A DNA stretch of 64,000 nt from Desulfospira sp963664655 (GTDB lineage: Bacteria; Desulfobacterota; Desulfobacteria; Desulfobacterales; Desulfobacteraceae): contig OY761554.1 in NCBI GenBank assembly GCA_963664655.2, forward strand, positions 2,852,001 to 2,916,000, written 5' to 3'. The position numbers were made by a program, and so were the translations under genes. Of this stretch, positions 27,375-36,103 are shown in pieces (positions within the stretch are counted from its first letter, which is position 1; each line of letters opens with the position of its first letter). The notes beneath the pieces are model-generated. The model had not been told where the DNA came from. It saw only the letters and a list, made by a program, of their open reading frames with translations, and ran no database searches.

Positions 27375-28265
27375 ATGAAAAAATGTATGTTTCCTCTGGT
27401 AATCGTCTTTATGTTTTTTGTCGCCCAGACCGGCTTTGCAGCAGGCGCTCTTAAAATAGGGGTTCTGGCAAAAAACGGACCGGTAAAAGCCCTGAAAATG
27501 TGGGGCGCCACCGGGAAATATCTGACGGAAAAAGTCGGCACGCCTTTTGAAATTGTTCCTTTGGATTTTAATGCGGTGTTCCCGGCCATTGAAGCGGGAA
27601 ATGTCGAATTTTTTCTGGTGAATTCATCCATGTTTGTTACGGCCAAGGCGAAATACGGGGCATCAGCCATCGCCACCATGATCAATTCACGGCAGGGAAA
27701 ACCGTTGAAAGCTTTTGGCGGTGTTATCCTGACCAGTGATGAAAACGAGGACATTAACTCATTGGCAGATCTGAAAGGCAAAACCTTTGCAGCGGTTTCA
27801 AAATCCTCCTTTGGCGGATGGCAGATGGCCTATATGGAACTGTTGAACCAGGGCATTGACCCATTCAGCGATTTTACCGAAGTTCAATTCGCCGGCAAAC
27901 ATGATAATGTGGTTCTGGCCATTCAGAACGGTGCCGCAGACGCCGGAACCGTGAGAACCGACACCATGGAACGGATGCAGGCCGGAGGCATCATCGACAT
28001 GGAAGATTTTAAAATTCTCAACGCCCAGTCCCATAGCGGATTCCCTTTTGTATGCAGCACCCCCCTTTATCCGGAATGGCCCCTGGCCAAAATCAGTGCC
28101 GTATCCGATGATATGGCCACCAAGGTTTTAGCCGCTCTCAAGGATATCAAAGAAACCGATCCCGCCGCCAAGGATGCCAAGATCGTAGGCTGGACCGATG
28201 CCCTGGATTACCAGGGGGTTGAAGACCTCCAGCGGGCACTGAAGATCGGTGCGTATCAGGAATAG
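27375..28265 (+). CDS. PhnD/SsuA-type periplasmic substrate-binding protein
   Basis: 296 residues from the ATG at 27375, eight bases after AAGGAG (an ATG at 27369 is too close to it). Signal peptide about 1-21 ending GFAAG. The mature protein has the phosphate/phosphonate-binding family pattern (PF12974): LKIGVLAKNG, NSSMFVTA, DLKGKTFAAVS and AGTVRTDTM. No ABC permease or ATPase gene is adjacent. Instead a chemoreceptor gene begins 60 bp downstream, so it probably presents its ligand to that receptor or to a sensor kinase. The ligand is unknown. Confidence 0.85.
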   Translation: MKKCMFPLVIVFMFFVAQTGFAAGALKIGVLAKNGPVKALKMWGATGKYLTEKVGTPFEIVPLDFNAVFPAIEAGNVEFFLVNSSMFVTAKAKYGASAIATMINSRQGKPLKAFGGVILTSDENEDINSLADLKGKTFAAVSKSSFGGWQMAYMELLNQGIDPFSDFTEVQFAGKHDNVVLAIQNGAADAGTVRTDTMERMQAGGIIDMEDFKILNAQSHSGFPFVCSTPLYPEWPLAKISAVSDDMATKVLAALKDIKETDPAAKDAKIVGWTDALDYQGVEDLQRALKIGAYQE

Positions 28266-28325
28266 GCGCAGCCGCTGATGGTTTTGGGTTAAACATTGTA
28301 TTCATCCTAAGGAGAAGTTAAGACC

Positions 28326-30368
28326 ATGACAGCACAACATTCAGACGCTATAGCTCCCCCCCAAGGCGGCCGTCTCTGGATAAAGCTTCTTATTCCGCTT
28401 ACGGCCATTCTTGCTGCGGCACTTTTAGGGTTGTCTTTGATCATTATTTCGACCCAGGGCAAATCCCTGAGCGACATGGGACAAAAGATTCAGGGAATGC
28501 TGACTGAGTCCGGCGATATCGTTGATAAAGACTTAAAGAAGATGGAGTCGGATGTGACCATGGCAATGGGACAGATGGCCAAGACCGCAACCGACCACCT
28601 GACAGCTTCCTGTAAGGAGTCCTTAAACCGGATCAAAACAGACATTGAGACGTCATGGATGGGAACCGTTGACGAGGATGCCAATGCCCAGGCAGAGCTG
28701 TTGGCAAATGTCGCGCCGCCGGCCATTTTAAACAACGATTACACCGCCCTGCTGGGTTATGTCAAATCCGCCTGCTCCAATCCCAGCGTGGTGTATACCC
28801 TGTATTTAAGAGAAAACGGAAAACCTTACATTAAATACTTTGACCTGGAAAATAAAAAGGTAAAGCATTACATTGAAACGGGACAGGGAAAGAAAAAACA
28901 TGAAAAACTGCTGGAGGCGTCGTCAAAAGATCCGGATGTGAATGTTGTCAAAAAGGAGATCAAACTGGAAGGCAAATCCCTGGGCGCCATCGTTCTCTGT
29001 ATTGATAAAACCGGGATCAACAATAAGATAAAAAAGATGTCTGATGGATTTGAGGAGTTGATTTCAGGGAATTCCCAGAAAATTCAGACCGTGCTTCAAA
29101 AAGAATCCCGCATGGTGGTTTCCGGTATCAGCAACATTATTAAAGATGTCGCCGAAAGCAACGGGGCCGTGGTCTCAAAGGCCAATACCAGCATTGATGA
29201 ATGCAGCCGCCAGGCCAAAAATCAGACCAGAATCCGGCTGGCCGTTATGGGGGCCGTCTGCTGTGTGCTGATTCTGGCCTTAAGCTTCCTGCTGCTCCAG
29301 ACCCTGGTTATTGCCCCGGTGAAAAAGATTTCTCAAGGGTTAAAGAACATTGCTTCCGGAGAGGGGGACTTAACCCAGCGGATCCGGATCAAAAACAAGG
29401 ATGAACTCGGCGAACTCGTCTACTGGTTCAACGCGTTTATCCAGCGCCTGAACAACATTATCGTGGACATCGGCGCCAATTCCGAAACCGTTACCGAGGC
29501 CTCTGAAGAGCTGGTGGCCGTGTCCAGCCATATGGCCGATGATGCAAAGGACCTGCTTGGCCGGGCCGGTACGGTTACCGGGGCATCGGAAACCATGAGC
29601 ACCAATATCAGTTCAGTGGCGGCCACATCAAACCAGGTGGCCAGCAATGTGGGATCGGTGGCCGATTCAGCGGCCCTGATGCAGTCCACGTTCCAGGATG
29701 TGGTGAAAAACTGCGAACATGCCCAGCAGATTTCAGATGAGGCGGCCACCCAGGTCAATCAGGCCACGGAGCGGGTGGAACATCTCGGGATTTCGGCCAA
29801 GGATATTTCAAGGGTAACCGAAGCCATCACCGATATTGCAGAGCAGACCAACCTGCTGGCCCTGAACGCCACCATAGAATCGGCCAGGGCAGGGGAAGCC
29901 GGTAAAGGGTTCGCGGTTGTGGCAGGGGAGATCAAAAGCCTGGCCGAACAAACGGCCCAGGCCACCAACGATATCCGGGACAAGGTGGTTGAAATTCAAA
30001 GTTCAACGGATAACACCGTGGATGATGTCAAGAAAATATCCAGTGTTATTTTCAAGGTGAACGAAATCGTCTCCACCATTGTGAACGCCATGGAGGATCA
30101 GTTTTCATCGGCGGCGCAAATGGCCCAGAATATGGAACAGGCTTCGGCCGGGATCAGTGAGGTCAGCGCCAATATCACCTCAAGCTCTGAAGTGTCATCC
30201 CAGATCGCAACGGATATTTCCAGCGTGAATTCCGTATCCGAATCCATCTCCCAGAAGAGCAGCCAGATGAACGAGAACGCCCGGAACCTGGCCGACTTGT
30301 CCATCAAGCTAAAGGATATGATTTCCGTTTTCAAAGTGTCCAAAGACGAATCCGAATCAGAGGCATAA
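28326..30368 (+). CDS. Methyl-accepting chemotaxis protein with large helical periplasmic domain
   Basis: 680 residues. Helix about 17-40, a periplasmic region of about 260 residues that is unusually rich in Lys/Glu helices with a Cache-like middle (VVYTLYLRENGKPYIKYF), helix about 300-322 (MGAVCCVLILALSFLLL), HAMP about 323-376, and the signalling hairpin with tip EQTNLLALNATIESARAGE. AAGGAG lies upstream. It follows the PhnD-type binding protein by 60 bp, so the pair is likely a binding-protein-dependent chemoreceptor system. The operon ends in the two-way terminator at 30379. Confidence 0.92.
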   Translation: MTAQHSDAIAPPQGGRLWIKLLIPLTAILAAALLGLSLIIISTQGKSLSDMGQKIQGMLTESGDIVDKDLKKMESDVTMAMGQMAKTATDHLTASCKESLNRIKTDIETSWMGTVDEDANAQAELLANVAPPAILNNDYTALLGYVKSACSNPSVVYTLYLRENGKPYIKYFDLENKKVKHYIETGQGKKKHEKLLEASSKDPDVNVVKKEIKLEGKSLGAIVLCIDKTGINNKIKKMSDGFEELISGNSQKIQTVLQKESRMVVSGISNIIKDVAESNGAVVSKANTSIDECSRQAKNQTRIRLAVMGAVCCVLILALSFLLLQTLVIAPVKKISQGLKNIASGEGDLTQRIRIKNKDELGELVYWFNAFIQRLNNIIVDIGANSETVTEASEELVAVSSHMADDAKDLLGRAGTVTGASETMSTNISSVAATSNQVASNVGSVADSAALMQSTFQDVVKNCEHAQQISDEAATQVNQATERVEHLGISAKDISRVTEAITDIAEQTNLLALNATIESARAGEAGKGFAVVAGEIKSLAEQTAQATNDIRDKVVEIQSSTDNTVDDVKKISSVIFKVNEIVSTIVNAMEDQFSSAAQMAQNMEQASAGISEVSANITSSSEVSSQIATDISSVNSVSESISQKSSQMNENARNLADLSIKLKDMISVFKVSKDESESEA

Positions 30369-30378
30369 GCCTTATTTA

Positions 30379-30503
30379 GTGTTTGGGCGAAAAGTGGCCC
30401 AGATGCAAGGCGTAAAAAAAATTGCAACCGGAGCAACCTTAAGGTTGTGAGGATTGCAATTTTTTTTGCAACGCAGCAGATGGGTGACTTTTCGTTCAAA
30501 CAC
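30379..30503. repeat. 125-bp palindromic element, bidirectional terminator
   Basis: The ends are perfect inverted copies (GTGTTTG / CAAACAC). Further in, CGAAAAGT/ACTTTTCG and CCCA-x-x-TGC are mirrored, then an A8-TTGCAA / TTGCAA-T8 stem encloses the perfect palindrome CAACCTTAAGGTTG. With A-tracts and T-tracts on both sides it can terminate both converging transcripts (the MCP from the left, HDOD-GGDEF from the right). The stop codon of the HDOD-GGDEF gene (TGA at 30496-30498) lies inside its terminal repeat. It looks like a mobile or REP-like element rather than a simple terminator. Confidence 0.8.
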
Positions 30504-32493
30504 CGGTCACCACCCGGTCTCTGCCGGTTTCCTTGGCCTTATACAGGGCCTTGTCCGCCGCGGCCACAAGGGCATCTTTGGTTTTGATGCCCTTTTTATA
30601 TTCACTGACCCCGGCACTCACCGACAGGGTCAGGCCCGGGAACCGGTCCGCCAGCAGCTCCCCTAACCGGCGGACCTCTTTTCTGACCCTTTCGGCATAG
30701 GCCGCGGCCTTGTCAAGGCTGGTGTCGTTGAGAACCACGATGAATTCTTCCCCGCCATACCGGCCCACATGGTCCGAAGGCCTGGAGATTTTTTTCAGGG
30801 TTTTGGAAATCAGCTTGAGAATGACATCCCCGGCCTGGTGCCCGAAGGTGTCATTGAATTTTTTGAAAAAATCCACATCAATCATGACCAGGGAAAGGGT
30901 GTGTTCCCCTTTAACCGCCTTGTTAAACCCTTCAGTTAACCGCTGGTCTATGGTCATCCGGTTGAGCAGACCGGTAAGGCCGTCCCGCATGGAAATGGAA
31001 CGGGCTTCGCTGTAGGCGGTGGCGTTTTCAAGGGCCATGCCCAGTTCATTGGCCACAATGCCGATAATGGAGAAGATATTGGACGGGATGGCTTTTTTGG
31101 ACCGGGCATGGTCCATTCCCAGAATGCCCACCACCTTGTTCCGGCTGCAAAAGGGGACCAGCAGCATTTCATGGGCATTAAATGCCGAAAGAATGTCCCG
31201 GTCCCCGGCGGTTTGCCCGTTGACCAGGACCGGCTCTTTGTTTCGAAGGCATTGGATCAGGCCTTTGGCCCGTTTATGCAAAGAGACCTGGACCGATATA
31301 AGGCTTTGGACCGGTTCCCCTTTCTCTAGGCAGTTGACCACGGTTAACTGCCGGGACGGCATCACCGGCTTTAAAAAGTAGATCCGGTCAAAATGGAAAT
31401 CATTATAAATGGCTTTCAGGGTTTCCTGGATAACCGTTTCAGGGTCAAGGCTTCGGTGGGGGGCGGTGATGCTTTCCATGACGGCCTGGGATTTGTGGCT
31501 GTTGGCAGCCTTTGCCGCACCGTTAAAATAGGCTTTGGAGCTGATGGCGCTCAATTTCAAATTGGCCTGGAGAAGGTTTTCCCTGAACTGGCTGGAAGAG
31601 GGGAACACAAAATTATAAAATTGTGCGGTCCGCTCCATTTCCCGGTCCATTTTTTTAATGATCCGTTTAAAGTTGACCTCAAAAAGGGGAATGTACCGGG
31701 TGATTTCCGGCTGGAGGACCGGGGGATGATTGATGTCCAGGGAGCCGATTCCCTGGGTCCATGCCAGAAAATTGGCCAGGGCAACAATGGAAATGAGCGT
31801 GGCCTCTTCATCGGAAAGGTCCAGATGCTCAAATCGCCGGTGATGGGTGTTGATGACCAGGGTCAAGGCTTCGGGCAGATGCCAGGCATGGCTGTAATAG
31901 GCCCCGATGTCGTCATGGCCCATTCCCATGATGTCCCGTTCTTCATCAATCACCTGCCCGTGGCAGGCCGCGGCATTGGCCACAAATTCACCATAGTTCA
32001 CACAGCCTTGGAGATCAAAGATAATCTTTCCGAAATCGTGTAAAAGCCCGGCCATATAAGCTTCTTCCAGGGCCGGATAGTGGACTTCCTCGGCAATGGC
32101 CCGGCCAAGACAGGCCACACACAGGCAGTGGCGCCAGAAAAAGGCCCGGTGAAAGCTTTTGATTTTTCCGGGCCGGATCATTTTTTCAAACACAGAGGCC
32201 TTTAAAGAGATATTTTTAACCTCGTCAACCCCTAAGAAGATGATGGCTTCAGTGACATCGGTAATGGTCCGCTTAAGACCGAAAAACGCTGAATTGACAA
32301 TGCTTAAGACCCTGGTGGAGATGCCCGGATCCGTTTCCACCAGTTTGGACAGGTCTTCCATATGGGTTTGGTTGCTGTTGCAAAGCGCCAGCAGTTTGGT
32401 CATTACCGGGGGAAAGCTCGGGACTTCCTTAACGTCAAATTTCAACACTTTCTCAACATCTTCCGCCAAAGGAAGAATGAGGCGATCATTCAT
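30496..32493 (-). CDS. HDOD-GAF-GGDEF diguanylate cyclase
   Basis: 665 residues, cytoplasmic. HDOD domain about 15-215 (VPSFPPVMTKLLALC, LLHDFGKIIFD), GAF-like domain about 345-490, and GGDEF domain about 500-660 with active site GGEEF and the inhibitory I-site RPSD exactly five residues before it, so it is predicted to make cyclic di-GMP under product inhibition. HDOD proteins often act in signalling protein interactions. GGAG lies ten bases before the ATG. The last codons run into the palindromic element at 30379-30503. The 165-bp gap upstream holds its promoter region, with nothing else visible. Confidence 0.9.
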   Translation of the reverse strand: MNDRLILPLAEDVEKVLKFDVKEVPSFPPVMTKLLALCNSNQTHMEDLSKLVETDPGISTRVLSIVNSAFFGLKRTITDVTEAIIFLGVDEVKNISLKASVFEKMIRPGKIKSFHRAFFWRHCLCVACLGRAIAEEVHYPALEEAYMAGLLHDFGKIIFDLQGCVNYGEFVANAAACHGQVIDEERDIMGMGHDDIGAYYSHAWHLPEALTLVINTHHRRFEHLDLSDEEATLISIVALANFLAWTQGIGSLDINHPPVLQPEITRYIPLFEVNFKRIIKKMDREMERTAQFYNFVFPSSSQFRENLLQANLKLSAISSKAYFNGAAKAANSHKSQAVMESITAPHRSLDPETVIQETLKAIYNDFHFDRIYFLKPVMPSRQLTVVNCLEKGEPVQSLISVQVSLHKRAKGLIQCLRNKEPVLVNGQTAGDRDILSAFNAHEMLLVPFCSRNKVVGILGMDHARSKKAIPSNIFSIIGIVANELGMALENATAYSEARSISMRDGLTGLLNRMTIDQRLTEGFNKAVKGEHTLSLVMIDVDFFKKFNDTFGHQAGDVILKLISKTLKKISRPSDHVGRYGGEEFIVVLNDTSLDKAAAYAERVRKEVRRLGELLADRFPGLTLSVSAGVSEYKKGIKTKDALVAAADKALYKAKETGRDRVVTGV

Positions 32494-32658
32494 GGTGGGG
32501 GGTCTCCACAGAAAGTCTTGTCTTTAATTCATACAACCGGTTAATGCTAAGGGGTTTCTCCCTGTTGCGTCTCTAATGGGTTTGCGTGCTTTTCAAACAG
32601 CCAAACGCTATGTTGACTTTATGGTTGTACCATTTTCCCCGGACTTGTTCAAACAGGA

Positions 32659-33621
32659 TTAAAAAATAGCGGACAGATCCTTGAGCAACTCAGCCACCCC
32701 CCTGTAGGGCCTGCCTGTCTTGGTCCCCGGCCCTGAAGCGGAAAAGCGCATCAGGATGGCGTTGAGTTCATGGGGAATGCAGGGGAACAGTTTTTTAAGG
32801 TTCATGACCCGGTGGGGATACATCAGGGACATGTCCGCCCCTTCTAAGGCGGAGGTGAAATCCGGGTATGCCTCGGGGGTGTTCCGGATATTGTCCAGAG
32901 CATGCCGCCCTTTGCCCACCACCTGCTGCAAAACATTTCCCAGGCAGACCACATCCAGCTCAGGGCCGCCCATATCGTAGTCAAAATCAATCCAGGCCAG
33001 GGAAGAAAGCGTTTCCGTCCACATCAGGTGATCGGCCCGGATATCCCCGTGGTGAAGGCCTGTTTCATGGAGTTCCGCAATGGCGGCCACGCTTTCCAGA
33101 AACCGGGCCATGACCTGTGGGAACAGGGTGTCGAAATACGCCCTGTGGGACAGGTCAAGATCCCGCAGGTACTGGTAAAGAGACGGGCCGGGCAGAAGGT
33201 CCAGAATCCGGACCACGTTGCCGGCCCTGTCCCTGACCCACTTTCCCTGCATGAAATTGGGATGCCCGTTTACAGCATCCAGAACGGCGGCCTCTTTTTC
33301 CGGGCTGCGGACACAGTTAAATGTCAGGGGCCCGATGCGTCCCTTGAATGTCTCCCTGAAGACCAGCTTCACGATCTGCCGGGTATTACGGTCAAGGTCC
33401 AGGGTCTTTTTCACCCAGAACTTGGGTTGATCGTCAATACCGAAGCGGCCTTCCCTGGCATGCCGGACAACCAGGTGGTCGCTGTTTCCCAGCCGCATCA
33501 CATCTCCCGGGGCAATGGACATGAACTCAGTGGTATCTTCAAAAACCCGGGGAGGTCTGCGGATATCCCTTCCTGTAAGCTGCCGGATTCTACCGGACAG
33601 ATCAGATCCCTGATATCCCAT
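32659..33621 (-). CDS. Protein-kinase-fold (aminoglycoside-phosphotransferase-like) protein
   Basis: 320 residues, AGGAGG before the ATG. The N-terminal half has a possible small kinase lobe (FWVKKTLDLDRNTRQIVKLVF); the C-terminal half has a clear catalytic loop ELHETGLHHGDIRADHLMW followed by IDFDYD in place of DFG, as in APH/choline-kinase and RIO-like folds. No membrane segment. The substrate is unknown; it could phosphorylate a sugar, lipid or protein. It stands alone between the HDOD-GGDEF gene and the ABC exporter operon, all on the minus strand. Confidence 0.75.
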   Translation of the reverse strand: MGYQGSDLSGRIRQLTGRDIRRPPRVFEDTTEFMSIAPGDVMRLGNSDHLVVRHAREGRFGIDDQPKFWVKKTLDLDRNTRQIVKLVFRETFKGRIGPLTFNCVRSPEKEAAVLDAVNGHPNFMQGKWVRDRAGNVVRILDLLPGPSLYQYLRDLDLSHRAYFDTLFPQVMARFLESVAAIAELHETGLHHGDIRADHLMWTETLSSLAWIDFDYDMGGPELDVVCLGNVLQQVVGKGRHALDNIRNTPEAYPDFTSALEGADMSLMYPHRVMNLKKLFPCIPHELNAILMRFSASGPGTKTGRPYRGVAELLKDLSAIF

Positions 33622-33848
33622 GGCCCCTCCTGCTGATGAGTAAACGCCTTAACCTTAAGATCAGCAATTCCCATGCCAGGAAACCGGCCTTGGCGTACCA
33701 AATATCCGGGCGCTGGGACCCTTGCCCGGACAGGTTTTCCGGCGGCCCCCGGTTGAAGCCCAAAAGTCCGAATGGGATAAGGCCGCAAAAGAATCCAACG
33801 CCCTGTCCGTTTTTTTTACGCCGGGGCCCGGCCTTCAGGGGATGACGG

Positions 33849-34970
33849 TTAAACCGACCGGCGCCGGAACATCCAGGCGGACAGGGGCAGGGTGATAGAG
33901 GCCATGATCAGCAGCGGCCATATCCGGGGCCAGACCATGGCAAGGTCCGCGCCTTCCAGGAAGATGCTGCGCAGGGCCGCCACAATATGACGGACCGGAT
34001 TGATCACATCGGCCTGCCGGAGCCAGGGTGGCATGTTCTCCACAGGGGTGGCAATGCCCGAAAGGATGATGGCCGGCATCATAAACAGGAATGCGCCCAA
34101 AAGCCCCTGCTGCATGGTGGTGGAAAGGGATGACACCAGAAGGCCCACCCCCACAATGGAGATGATAAAACAAAGCAGGGCAATGACCAGGGCGGCCGGG
34201 GTGCCCCGAAAGGGAATATCAAACCAGAACACCGCACCGGCGGCAAAGATAAGGGCATCGGCCATGCCAAAGAAAATGCCGGGCAGGGCTTTGCCCGTAA
34301 GAATTTCCCATGGGCTGAACGGGGCCACCAGCAGCTGGTCAAAGGTGCCGAATTCCCGTTCCCTGGCAACGGACAGACTGGTGAGAATCATTACCACCAC
34401 CATGCTGATGATCCCGCCAAGGGCCGATACAATATACCAGCGGCTGCTCAGGTTCTGATTGAACCATGCCCGCTCAACCAGCCTGATGGCCGGGCCGTTT
34501 TGCCGGGCAATGCCCTGGTCTGACAGCGTTTGGTTGAAATTTTCCACAATGGTTCCCAGGTATCCCAACGCAGTCATGGATACATTGGGGGTCCGGCCGT
34601 CTGCGATGACCTGGATGTCCGAAGGCTTTCCTTTGTAAAGGTTTGTTTCAAACTGCGGACCGATGTGGATCACCAGCCGGGCCTTTTCATTATTAATGGT
34701 TTGGGCCGCCTGCCGGCTGCCTGACAGGGAACCGGCCAGGACAAATCTTCGGGACCCTTCCACATCAGCCAGAAAAGCCCTGGAAAGCACGGAGCCGGAT
34801 TCATCCCATACGGCATACCGCACATTTTCAAGGTCAAAGGTGGCGGCATAACTGAAGATGAAAAACTGGATAATGGGCGGCACAATAATGACAAACCGGC
34901 TTTTGGGGTCCTTGATGATGATGGCCAACTCTTTGGCCGCCAGGGCAATTAATCGTCTGATGGTTTTCAT
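33849..34970 (-). CDS. ABC-2 type exporter permease (YbhR-like)
   Basis: 373 residues: one N-terminal helix (about 22-45), a large external domain (about 46-175) and five C-terminal helices, the ABC-2 membrane topology of YbhR/YhhJ. The motif AREREFGTFDQLLVAPFSPWEILTGK-type loop (about 205-230) is the coupling region. It starts two bases after the previous permease stops, so the two form a co-translated heterodimer. Last gene of the exporter operon. Confidence 0.88.
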   Translation of the reverse strand: MKTIRRLIALAAKELAIIIKDPKSRFVIIVPPIIQFFIFSYAATFDLENVRYAVWDESGSVLSRAFLADVEGSRRFVLAGSLSGSRQAAQTINNEKARLVIHIGPQFETNLYKGKPSDIQVIADGRTPNVSMTALGYLGTIVENFNQTLSDQGIARQNGPAIRLVERAWFNQNLSSRWYIVSALGGIISMVVVMILTSLSVAREREFGTFDQLLVAPFSPWEILTGKALPGIFFGMADALIFAAGAVFWFDIPFRGTPAALVIALLCFIISIVGVGLLVSSLSTTMQQGLLGAFLFMMPAIILSGIATPVENMPPWLRQADVINPVRHIVAALRSIFLEGADLAMVWPRIWPLLIMASITLPLSAWMFRRRSV

Positions 34971-34972
34971 GG

Positions 34973-36103
34973 TTATGACAGCCTTTTGGAAAGTTTACGG
35001 TAAGCAAGGGTCAAAAACAGCACGGCCATCAACGCCAGAACCATGGCATTGGGCAGCAGCACCGGCCAGACGTCCCCGGCCGCAAACAGGGTGTGGCTGA
35101 TGGTGACAAAATAACGGGCAGGGAAAATATAGCTGATATACTGGATCGCCATAGGGGTGGATTCCAGATCAAAAATCAGGCCGGAAAGAAAAAACGCCGG
35201 CAAAAATCCGGCCACAATAGAGATCTGGGCCGCCACAAACTGAATCCTTATGGCGGCCGATAGCAGCAGGCCGAATCCCAGACAGGTGAGCATGAAAAGG
35301 GAGCTGAGCAGGATCAGGGCGATGATGGAGCCCCTGAAGGGCACCCCAAACCAAACCGTGCCCACCCCCACGGACATCCCCATGCCCAGCATTCCCAGGA
35401 CATAGTAAGGCAGGGTTTTGCCCAGCAGGATATCCATTTTCCGCAACGGGGTGACCAGCATGGCCTCCATGGTCCCCCGTTCCCATTCCCGGGCAATGAC
35501 CAGGGCGGTCAAAAGGATGCCGATCAGGGTCATGATCAGTGTGATCAGGCCTGGAATTAAAAAATATCGGCTTATGGCCGCCTCATTAAACCAGATGCGC
35601 GGGGAAATGGATACCATGGCCCCGGCGGCCTGTTTTCCCTGTGCTCGCTGCCGGGCTGCCCACAGCCCCCCGATGGTTTTCACATACCCTTCAATGAGCC
35701 GCGCCCGGTTGGCGTCAATCCCGTTCAGGATCAGCTGTACCGGCGATGCTGATCCGGTCTCAAGGCAGGATGTAAAGTTGTTCTGAATAAAGATGATCCC
35801 GTCGGCTGTCCGGTTCTGGACCATGGCCCTGGCCTGTGCCATGTTTCGGGCAGGGCAAATTTCAAAGTTAGGCGACAGAGAAAACCGGGCCGCAAGGTCC
35901 CGGGACATGACCCCCCGGTCATCATTGACCAGGGCCAGGGGCACATGTTCCGCGTCCAGGCTCACCCCGTAGCCAAAGATGACGAGCAGGACCAGGGGCA
36001 GGACCAGGGCCAGAATAATGGAACTGGGGTCTCTTAAAATCTGAAGGGTTTCTTTGCGCAGCACCCCGTAAAGGCGCATGACAAAAGGTCTCATGGCTGG
36101 CAT
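34973..36103 (-). CDS. ABC-2 type exporter permease (YbhS-like)
   Basis: 376 residues with the same topology as its partner: first helix about 26-46 (IILALVLPLVLLVIFGYG), external domain about 47-175, five helices in 180-370. The coupling motif AREWERGTMEAMLVTPLRK is typical. Its start overlaps the ATPase gene by 13 bp. With the partner permease it forms the inner-membrane channel of a YbhFSR-type drug or cation exporter. Confidence 0.88.
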   Translation of the reverse strand: MPAMRPFVMRLYGVLRKETLQILRDPSSIILALVLPLVLLVIFGYGVSLDAEHVPLALVNDDRGVMSRDLAARFSLSPNFEICPARNMAQARAMVQNRTADGIIFIQNNFTSCLETGSASPVQLILNGIDANRARLIEGYVKTIGGLWAARQRAQGKQAAGAMVSISPRIWFNEAAISRYFLIPGLITLIMTLIGILLTALVIAREWERGTMEAMLVTPLRKMDILLGKTLPYYVLGMLGMGMSVGVGTVWFGVPFRGSIIALILLSSLFMLTCLGFGLLLSAAIRIQFVAAQISIVAGFLPAFFLSGLIFDLESTPMAIQYISYIFPARYFVTISHTLFAAGDVWPVLLPNAMVLALMAVLFLTLAYRKLSKRLS

